From a virus, in the IMG/VR virus record IMGVR_UViG_3300032278_000082, positions 1 to 29,971 of that record: a stretch of DNA of 29,971 bases; one strand, 5' to 3'. A program made the position numbers and the translations under genes. This document shows, one piece after another, positions 23,904 through 29,971 of this stretch (position 1 is its first letter; each line of letters opens with the position of its first letter). The notes below the pieces were generated by a model that was given only the letters and a program-made list of their open reading frames with translations, had not been told where the DNA came from and ran no database searches.

Positions 23904-24518
23904 TTATTTAAAATGCGGTCCGTGTACCCATCCGACTATACAATATCTAGTACCTCGTGTTACAGGGGTTACTCGATGGCGTACATAGGATGGAAACATA
24001 ATAATTGTTCCTTTTTTTCGTGTTTCTTCATTTGGTGGCATACCTACTATTTCTAACATTCCACCATCATATTCTGATGGATCAGATAGCTGTATGCTAA
24101 AACTAACTTTTCTGTTACTAAAAGCAGCACCATAATCCAAGTGCCAGTCGTAGTGACCATTTTCTTCCGCCTTATATCTAAGTACATTAGGCGGATCTAG
24201 TGCCATGTTAAATCCAGTTAAATCTAATTTCCATATTTCAGAATTAGCTCTTATTATTTTATCAGCCATTACGCAATGAGGAAAATCTTGTAAATCTTTA
24301 TAATTTCCTATTTTTAATTTTTGATGCATTACTGATCTAATTTTTTTATCTACTCTTCCCTCTGGCTTATTAGGATTTCCGCCAACTTGAGCATCTACCC
24401 ATTTATCTTCCTCAATACTGTTTCTTACAGCATTAATAAATTCATCATTAAATTCTTTTTTCCAAATAACCTGCCAATCAACTCGTGGGTTGGCAACTTT
24501 TTCAAATGTATAGAACAT
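23904..24518 (-). CDS. 2OG-Fe(II) oxygenase (PKHD-type)
   Basis: A 204-residue enzyme. The iron triad is H126-L-D128 in HYDWHLDYG and H181 in SYVRHRVTPV, with R191 in GTRYCIVGW for 2OG binding; GGMLEIVG and GTIIMFPSY are the expected core strands. This is the P4Hc/PKHD-type hydroxylase pattern common in marine phages. The substrate is unknown. The start overlaps the stop of the coiled-coil gene (TAATG), and the propeller gene follows 6 bases downstream, so coiled-coil protein, oxygenase and propeller are probably made together. Confidence 0.87.
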   Translation of the reverse strand: MFYTFEKVANPRVDWQVIWKKEFNDEFINAVRNSIEEDKWVDAQVGGNPNKPEGRVDKKIRSVMHQKLKIGNYKDLQDFPHCVMADKIIRANSEIWKLDLTGFNMALDPPNVLRYKAEENGHYDWHLDYGAAFSNRKVSFSIQLSDPSEYDGGMLEIVGMPPNEETRKKGTIIMFPSYVRHRVTPVTRGTRYCIVGWVHGPHFK

Positions 24519-25405
24519 TATTTCTTAATTTCCCCATTAGGTTTAGTCTCGTGTCTTAATAATTCCCTCTGTATATCATCTTTAAAGCCATGATATTCTA
24601 ATTGTTTAAGATTTAAGTCTTTAAATTCATCTGCCATTTTATTAACAAATTCATTTAATAGTAAACCTGATGGGTCGTCAGAATTGTGTTCTGCGTTAAC
24701 ATGTTCTACAATTCGTTTATACATATAAGATGGATTACCACCCCATTGTTCTATAAATTCTTGTTCACCTTTTGTAATTTTTCCTCGTTCTCTAACATCA
24801 CGAACACACTGCCTAATAGATCTCATAATGTGATGTTTTTGTTCCCACTTCTCAAAATCTTCTTCTGTTTGTAATCCGTATTTTTGAACTATATCGTCAT
24901 AACATTTTCGAAGTATTAATATATCTTTTAGTGCTCCTTCTATATAATCAATACCTCTATTAAAACCTACAATTTCTTTTTCAATTTTTAATTCTAATTC
25001 TAATATTTTTAAATCATCTTTTTCTGTTTCTAATTGTCTTTTATATCTTTCAACTTTAATTTGGTTTTGTTTGTGTTTATATTTGTGTTCAAATAAAGCT
25101 TCTTCCTTTTTCTTCATCTCTGCTGAAATTTGTCGAAGATTTCTACTAGGCGTGTCCCAACTAAGCGTTAAATTTTTAATTGTCCATTGTGAATTTCTTC
25201 TTCCATATTTTTTATGTTCTCTTGCAACATGGCGAATTGCCAATGATGCTTTTTGAAAATTCTCTTTAGTAGTTAAACCACCAAAAGACTTTTTATCATA
25301 CAAAGGAGAATTGTGCATTTCTGAAGTTATCAAACCCCAATGCTTTGTCTTTTCCTTATCATTAACAAGATCTTGTTTTACTGTATCTATTTCTTTTTTT
25401 TCCAT
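24518..25405 (-). CDS. Coiled-coil hypothetical protein in the fibre/oxygenase cluster
   Basis: A 295-residue protein. The frame opens to 25546, but the first 47 codons lie inside the propeller gene and encode an implausible Leu/Met run. ATG 25403-25405, 7 bases after that gene's stop, is the sensible start (MEKKEIDTVKQD). The middle third is a long Lys/Glu coiled coil (AEMKKKEEALFEHKYKHKQN and on to about residue 160). The C-terminal part is helical, with Trp/Tyr residues (EQWGGNPSYMYKRIVEHV). No enzymatic motif is found and no family is recognised. It could be a fibre-associated structural or assembly protein, and it is translationally coupled to the oxygenase at 23904. Confidence 0.68.
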   Translation of the reverse strand: MEKKEIDTVKQDLVNDKEKTKHWGLITSEMHNSPLYDKKSFGGLTTKENFQKASLAIRHVAREHKKYGRRNSQWTIKNLTLSWDTPSRNLRQISAEMKKKEEALFEHKYKHKQNQIKVERYKRQLETEKDDLKILELELKIEKEIVGFNRGIDYIEGALKDILILRKCYDDIVQKYGLQTEEDFEKWEQKHHIMRSIRQCVRDVRERGKITKGEQEFIEQWGGNPSYMYKRIVEHVNAEHNSDDPSGLLLNEFVNKMADEFKDLNLKQLEYHGFKDDIQRELLRHETKPNGEIKK

Positions 25406-25412
25406 TATTTTT

Positions 25413-26615
25413 TTAATCTGTCCAATTTCCTTGTGCACCGTGAACTGTTTCTGTCGTTTCTCCAACATCTGTAGCATTAGCATCAGAAGCAGTAGAAAAT
25501 TTTGATATTTGGTCCAAGCTTGCGTTTGGGGGATAAGTTGCACCACCTATTTGATAACTAACAGTTGGGGCAGATGCACCTCCTCCTTCATACATTCCTT
25601 GAAGTAAATTTCCAACATCTGTATTACTGGTAGGAGCAGTCATTGGATATTTTTCTATTAAATCTGTAAATGGGCTATGACTACCAAAATGGTAGGCATG
25701 GGTTGTTGAAGTGCTTGATCCCATTTTATGAGTAGCATAAGATGCTTCTCCATAATCAGTTTCATTTCCAGATGATATTCCTAATGAAAAATAAGCTAAT
25801 GTATCAACTTCAGTTGGACCGGACCCGACTTCTCCACCAGTTTGATATGCTCTGGAATTTACTAAATCTGTGTGAGCACCAAAATGTGCTATATCAGTTG
25901 CTAAATCTCCACCAGAATCTGATGTCGAAGCAGGGGATGCAAAAGTTACCTTTTCTATTTGGGTAGTAAAAGGTGGACTAATTGAAGTCGCACCTCCACC
26001 GCCACCCCATACAAACCAATTTGAAGAATTACAAGCAGTTCCGCCAAAAGCATGTTTGTTTCCTATTTCTCCAATATCTGCAAGTGTTGCTGGAGAAGAA
26101 ATACCGTGTCTTACCATTTCATCAGTAGGTGAATTGCCCGGAGTTGTAGTTATTCCACCATACCAGTAAACATAACTGGCAGGATAACCATCTTTTGCAC
26201 ATCCAGTTTGCCAACCTTTTACACCTAAACTTGGGGATGTTTCTCCTATATCAGCAGAATCTCCTTCTGATGCTACTGACATCATTTGTATATGGGCAGA
26301 TTGATATGTAGGCGATGGATCTCTAAACCCACCACTTCTACCTATTTTTGAATTTGCTTGATATAAAAAAAGATTAACATCATCACCTTCCATATTTAAC
26401 CATGTTGCATTTTCAGCAGAATGGTCTGAACAAACATACATATCTCCATTTGTTGAGTCTATCCATATAGTACCTTGGTTATATCCTAATCCTGTGTCAT
26501 CTGTTTTTGCAGGTGCTCCTGCGTTTACGTGAATGACTTTTTTGCTCATGTCACCACTTTCTAGTGTTTCGTCTTTTAATTCGTGTGCTTGTATTTTTTC
26601 AGGGATATATTTCAT
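25413..26615 (-). CDS. Six-repeat beta-propeller (Kelch-like) fibre protein, copy 2 (divergent)
   Basis: A 400-residue paralogue. The N-terminal ~80 residues carry the shared anchor (KYIPEKIQAHELKD at the start, then TDDTGLGYNQGTIWID and AENATWLNMEGDDVN). The propeller part has six repeats with the same [Y/W]..GG / I.KF..ASP / D[V/I]GE layout, for example QIEKVTFASPASTSDSGG and LIEKYPMTAPTSNTDVGN. The loops differ strongly from those of the other two copies, which are more alike. GGAG lies about 12 bases upstream of ATG. Divergent loops on a conserved scaffold fit alternative receptor specificity. Confidence 0.7.
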   Translation of the reverse strand: MKYIPEKIQAHELKDETLESGDMSKKVIHVNAGAPAKTDDTGLGYNQGTIWIDSTNGDMYVCSDHSAENATWLNMEGDDVNLFLYQANSKIGRSGGFRDPSPTYQSAHIQMMSVASEGDSADIGETSPSLGVKGWQTGCAKDGYPASYVYWYGGITTTPGNSPTDEMVRHGISSPATLADIGEIGNKHAFGGTACNSSNWFVWGGGGGATSISPPFTTQIEKVTFASPASTSDSGGDLATDIAHFGAHTDLVNSRAYQTGGEVGSGPTEVDTLAYFSLGISSGNETDYGEASYATHKMGSSTSTTHAYHFGSHSPFTDLIEKYPMTAPTSNTDVGNLLQGMYEGGGASAPTVSYQIGGATYPPNASLDQISKFSTASDANATDVGETTETVHGAQGNWTD

Positions 26616-26621
26616 AATTTT

Positions 26622-27785
26622 TTAAACTCCGTGACAGCAAACATCATCTAAACCAGAAGCAACTTCTCCAACGTCAGTTCCACTTGCTGGCGATCCAAAT
26701 GCAAATCTTTCTTTTACGTTTCCGGGAGTTGTTCTACTTATTGTAAAACCATGGGTTTGTGTGCTGACACCTCTATTTGCTCCATAAGCAATAAAAGGTG
26801 AAGCATGTTCTCCCACATCTGCTCCTGTAAAAGGGCTAGAAAATGCAAATCTTGTAATTTCATCTACTTCTGCTGGGGTTGTGCCTCCACCGCTTACAAA
26901 ACCATAGCCATTAGAGTTATCTGTATTACCACAAGCTGCATAAGTAGTTCGACTTAATTCTCCAACATCAGATGAATCAGTAGAAGTTCCTTTTTGGTAT
27001 CTTATTCCCTTGTCTATTCCAGAGCTCGGTGGCGAACCACCAACAAGATAAGTATGTGTATCGTCATCATGAGATGTGGGCCATTCTCTATCAGTTTCAG
27101 CATGCTCTGCTACATCAGATGATGAAAAAGGGCTTACAAGTGCATAATCTTGAATTGTATCTCCTGCTCCCGGACCATCATTTCCACTAAATAAATATCC
27201 TTTTGTTGCACTCCAACCACTTCCAGCATAAGCTGTTGAGTTATTTACATTTCCTATATCAGATACAACTGCTGGTGATGCTGCTGGAAAACTTGCAACT
27301 TCGTCTCTAAGTGTTACAGGAGCAATTCTTCCACTTGCTATAAAACAAGTAGCCGCAGATTTTTCTACTGCTGGACCTAAACTATACATTTCATCAGATA
27401 AAGTTCCAATATCAGCAACAGGGTAAGGTGCAGCTATTGGCCATCTGGATATTTCATCAGTTTTAGTTGGAGAACCCGGAAGATTTCCACCGCCTGTTTC
27501 GTAGCCATATGATAGTGATTGCCAAGCAGGAGAAATATTTATATCATCAGAGCCATCTTGTGCTGCCCATTGAGCTGCTTCATCAGAAGAACCAATACAA
27601 GTATAAGTTTCGCCATTAGAATAATCTATCCATAGACATCCAACAGCGAAACCTGTTCCTTCATCATCGTCTCCGTCTGGAGCCGCTGTAGCCAGATGTA
27701 TAAAACTTTCTGCAACTGCTGTATGATCTACAGCATTGTCAGCCACATCTTTACCTTCTATTTGTCTAGGTATATATTTAGGCAT
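26622..27785 (-). CDS. Six-repeat beta-propeller (Kelch-like) fibre protein, copy 1
   Basis: A 387-residue paralogue with the shared anchor domain (PKYIPRQIEGKDV at the start, later GTGFAVGCLWIDYSNGE and AAQWAAQDGSDDIN) and six propeller repeats (for example ISRWPIAAPYPVADIG, EITRFAFSSPFTGADVGE and KERFAFGSPASGTDVGE). It aligns along its length with the gene at 22731, including SPAWQ and the ISRWP blade. It is preceded by AAGGAAA before ATG and followed 6 bases later by copy 2. A surface adhesin or fibre role is inferred from the repeats and the late-gene context. Confidence 0.72.
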   Translation of the reverse strand: MPKYIPRQIEGKDVADNAVDHTAVAESFIHLATAAPDGDDDEGTGFAVGCLWIDYSNGETYTCIGSSDEAAQWAAQDGSDDINISPAWQSLSYGYETGGGNLPGSPTKTDEISRWPIAAPYPVADIGTLSDEMYSLGPAVEKSAATCFIASGRIAPVTLRDEVASFPAASPAVVSDIGNVNNSTAYAGSGWSATKGYLFSGNDGPGAGDTIQDYALVSPFSSSDVAEHAETDREWPTSHDDDTHTYLVGGSPPSSGIDKGIRYQKGTSTDSSDVGELSRTTYAACGNTDNSNGYGFVSGGGTTPAEVDEITRFAFSSPFTGADVGEHASPFIAYGANRGVSTQTHGFTISRTTPGNVKERFAFGSPASGTDVGEVASGLDDVCCHGV

Positions 27786-27801
27786 AAATTTTCCTTATCT
27801 A

Positions 27802-28197
27802 TTATGCGTCATTCAATACTTCGTATGAGATGAATAAATCTAAATCACTTGCTGCACTTGCTCCACCTTTTAATATATCATTTTCCATAAGATAGATTGG
27901 ACTATCTATTACAGATAATGAAGTATCAGCGGGGACGGACACAGTTTTTGCAAGATAAACAGTTGCATCACCTCCAGTTGCAACTGCGTCTGTAGGAACA
28001 CCGGAACCCATGCCATCCACCAATAAATTTAGATCAGCGTCATTGGTTCCATCTACATTTGAACAAATTATTGTATTTATTTTTACAACTACATCTGCTC
28101 CAACTGTTAATAGTGTGTCAGTTAAACCTGTTCCTAGATTCCAACCCGCATTACCTGCGTTAATCGTTGCGACATTTACTATATTTGGGTTTGCCAT
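27802..28197 (-). CDS. Small marine-phage virion structural protein
   Basis: A 131-residue beta-rich protein. The start (ANPNIVNVATINAGNAG), the middle (VVVKINTIICSNVDGTNDAD), then AKTVSVPADTSLSVID and the ending LDLFISYEVLND match a pattern I associate with small structural proteins of marine T4-like and other cyanophages (NIVNV..I.G.., KVNTI..SNVDG..AADV, AKT.SVPA..TL.VID). The exact particle location is not known to me; a tail or fibre-associated position is suggested by its neighbours. A strong AAGGAG precedes ATG. Confidence 0.75.
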   Translation of the reverse strand: MANPNIVNVATINAGNAGWNLGTGLTDTLLTVGADVVVKINTIICSNVDGTNDADLNLLVDGMGSGVPTDAVATGGDATVYLAKTVSVPADTSLSVIDSPIYLMENDILKGGASAASDLDLFISYEVLNDA

Positions 28198-28222
28198 ATA
28201 TTATTCTCCTTATTAATAAAAA

Positions 28223-29800
28223 TTATCCAAAAACAATAGCCATTGCTATTGCCTTTCCGACTGTTGCGGCTGTATTTAATTGTGTTTGTATAGCTGATGT
28301 TACACCATCACAATAATTTAACTCGGCAGCTGTTGCTGTTATATTTGTTCCGCCAATATCTAGTGTTGTTGTAGAAATTTCTCCTGCAATTGTTACTAAA
28401 CCATTGGCTACTGTAATTAAGTCAGTATCATCAGTATGACCTATTGTTGTTCCATTAATTAGAACGTTATCTATGTCTAGTGAGCCACCACTAATTAATC
28501 CTGTTGTTGTAATAGCTGAGGACCCTGTATCAATAGTGCCAAATCCAGAAGTAATTGAGCCGGAATCTAAAGCACCTGTTGTTACAATGCTAGAACTACC
28601 TGCTACAACACCATAGATTGAACCTATTGCAGTTCCTCCTATTGTGATAGCATCAGCTTCTACTGTACCATCAAAGTAGGCATCTTTAAATTCTAAAGCA
28701 TCAGTACCTAAATCTACAATCGCATTTGAACCCGGTGTCAAAGCACCATCAGTTAAAATTAATTGTTTTTCATTACCTGCGTAAAAATTAATTGTATCAG
28801 CAGTTTCAAAATCTATTTTAGTCTGATCGTCTTCACCAATTTTAATATCTGTTTTAAATAATGAAGCAATATTTGTTTGTGCTCCAGTTGTTACTTGTCC
28901 TGCAAAAGATGTGGCAGTTAATAACCCTGTACTTGGGTTATATGTTAAATCTCCATCAGATTCTAACCCTAAATTACCTCCATCAACATCACCACCTGCT
29001 GTAAATATAATAGCATTATCTTCATTTGTACTTTCATTATCTGTTATAGTAACTGTAGTTGCAATAGCTGCAGTACCGGTTGTATCTTGGTTAAGTGTAC
29101 CAACTGTAAAGTCTAATGTATTATCACCATCTTGATATGCTACAGTTATGCCCGATTCTGTATTTGAACCAACCATAGCCCCTACAGTATCTGCTATATA
29201 TTCATTAAGAGCTGTTCCGTCTACTGTATAAGCATCGGCTTCAAGAGTTCCATCTATGTCTGCGTTACCACTAATATCTAATGTAGCTGCATCCAACTCC
29301 CCTGATAAAGTAATGTTAGTGGCACCTGTAATAGCACCATCCATTGCAACTGCACCGTTAAGATCTATTGTAGTTGCATTAATTTCTATTTCAGTTGCAG
29401 TTAAGTCAATTTCATCTGTTGCTCCAAGAGCTAAAACAGTTGCACTAACACCATAAATAAATTGTGATGTATCACTAAAGTATATTCTTTCTGTGCTATT
29501 CATTAAGATGTCATTTGAGAATTTAAAATAATCCTCATCTTCCATCCAAGTTAAGAGACCATCATTATCATTTGTATTAAATGTAATAGATATATCTGAA
29601 TCTGCAGCTGTTCCAATTGTTATTGCATTAGAGTATAATTTAGATAGTGCTCCTCCATCGCCTGCTGTACTGCCGTCATGGGTGTGACCACCCGATAAAT
29701 CAAATGCTGTATTTAGTTCTGCAAATTCTAAATTAAGGTGATCTACTTCTATTACATCACCTGTACTATGAGTACTACTATTTCTTACATATCCTGCCAT
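28223..29800 (-). CDS. Tail-fibre-like structural protein (GHTHDG N-terminus, beta-repeat shaft)
   Basis: A 525-residue protein with an N-terminal domain (AGYVRNSSTHSTGDVIEVDH, then LNTAFDLSGGHTHDGSTAGD; H39 and H41 in GHTHDG) of the type found in marine phage tail-fibre proteins. The rest is a Thr/Gly/Asp/Ile-rich beta-repeat region with many short units like TLDISGNADIDGTL, ADAITIGGTAIG and TTLDIGGTNITATAAELN, typical of fibre shafts. There is no cysteine except one near the C-terminus (LNYCDGV). GGAGGT and AAGGT lie upstream of ATG. It immediately follows the partial virion gene at the right edge and probably anchors or forms part of the adsorption apparatus. Confidence 0.78.
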   Translation of the reverse strand: MAGYVRNSSTHSTGDVIEVDHLNLEFAELNTAFDLSGGHTHDGSTAGDGGALSKLYSNAITIGTAADSDISITFNTNDNDGLLTWMEDEDYFKFSNDILMNSTERIYFSDTSQFIYGVSATVLALGATDEIDLTATEIEINATTIDLNGAVAMDGAITGATNITLSGELDAATLDISGNADIDGTLEADAYTVDGTALNEYIADTVGAMVGSNTESGITVAYQDGDNTLDFTVGTLNQDTTGTAAIATTVTITDNESTNEDNAIIFTAGGDVDGGNLGLESDGDLTYNPSTGLLTATSFAGQVTTGAQTNIASLFKTDIKIGEDDQTKIDFETADTINFYAGNEKQLILTDGALTPGSNAIVDLGTDALEFKDAYFDGTVEADAITIGGTAIGSIYGVVAGSSSIVTTGALDSGSITSGFGTIDTGSSAITTTGLISGGSLDIDNVLINGTTIGHTDDTDLITVANGLVTIAGEISTTTLDIGGTNITATAAELNYCDGVTSAIQTQLNTAATVGKAIAMAIVFG

Positions 29801-29803
29801 ATT

Positions 29804-29971
29804 TTACCTTCTACCTCCCGGTGTAAATCCTAATTGAAATCCTTTAATAATAAATGGTGCTTTTCCGTCAACGTCTTTAATTTTTATTCCTACTGCAAAT
29901 CCTGAACCAACAACATGTTGCCTAATCAGGGGTATACCTTTTGTTGTTCCATAAAGTCCGGTTCCATATTT
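29804..29971 (-). CDS. C-terminal part of a virion protein (cut by window edge)
   Basis: An open minus-strand frame runs from the right edge to TAA at 29804-29806, encoding 55 residues. It contains YGTGLYGTTKGIPLIRQHVV and ends FQLGFTPGGRR. The other two minus frames are interrupted within this stretch. The Gly/beta-rich composition and its position just before the fibre gene suggest the end of a tail or connector protein, but too little is present for a family assignment. Confidence 0.65.
   Translation of the reverse strand, partial: KYGTGLYGTTKGIPLIRQHVVGSGFAVGIKIKDVDGKAPFIIKGFQLGFTPGGRR

Noticed and set aside
25406-25546. N-terminal extension of the coiled-coil gene
   Set aside because: It lies inside the propeller gene in another frame and encodes a Leu/Met run atypical of the rest; ATG 25403-25405 follows the propeller stop by 7 bases.

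Overview
This window looks like part of the genome of a tailed, lytic marine bacteriophage, probably a podovirus-type phage of an AT-rich marine alphaproteobacterium. The DNA is strongly AT-rich by eye, genes are packed with ATGA, TAATG and TAGTG overlaps, and no host-like genes or tRNAs are visible. A family-A DNA polymerase carrying a DnaJ-type zinc-finger insert recalls the polymerase described for the HMO-2011 group of SAR116/SAR11 phages. The host and the group assignment are inferences. Capsid, portal, terminase and endolysin genes are not recognised here and presumably lie outside the window.

Layout. Bases 1-9236 are a rightward (+) DNA-metabolism arm: an FmdB-type zinc ribbon, a DnaB-type helicase, a stand-alone DEDD 3'-5' exonuclease, a small PD-(D/E)XK-like protein, the DnaJ-insert polymerase, a sigma70-like promoter, an abundant-looking protein of unknown role, a Cas4/RecB-like Fe-S nuclease, a T7 endonuclease I homologue (Holliday-junction resolvase), a metallophosphoesterase, a DUF3310 protein and several small unknown genes. 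Bases 9243-29971 are a leftward (-) late arm. Read in its own direction it runs: the end of a tail/virion protein, a GHTHDG tail-fibre-like protein, a small structural protein, three paralogous six-bladed-propeller proteins interleaved with three different 2OG-Fe(II) oxygenases, five large internal-virion or ejection-type proteins (668, 348, 205, 725 and 1670 aa), then a lysis cassette (coiled-coil/TM protein, holin-like protein, overlapping Rz/Rz1-like spanins). The two arms converge with only 6 bases between stop codons.

How the parts fit. The left arm supplies helicase, split polymerase/proofreading and recombination nucleases for replication and for resolving or degrading DNA. The right arm supplies adsorption fibres, putative modification enzymes, DNA-ejection proteins and host lysis. 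The order fibres, then internal proteins with the largest last, then holin/spanin resembles the late order of T7-like phages, without clear sequence identity to T7 proteins.

Most notable signals: (1) a 73-base nested stem structure in the only sizeable gene-free gap (9640-9843), between holin and spanin genes; (2) an uninterrupted 11-residue repeat with asparagine at nearly every 11th position over 231 residues of an internal-virion-type protein; (3) the propeller/oxygenase module; (4) the split polymerase with a DnaJ zinc finger. No gene-free stretch exceeds 300 bases, and I saw no CRISPR array, insertion sequence, integrase or tRNA.
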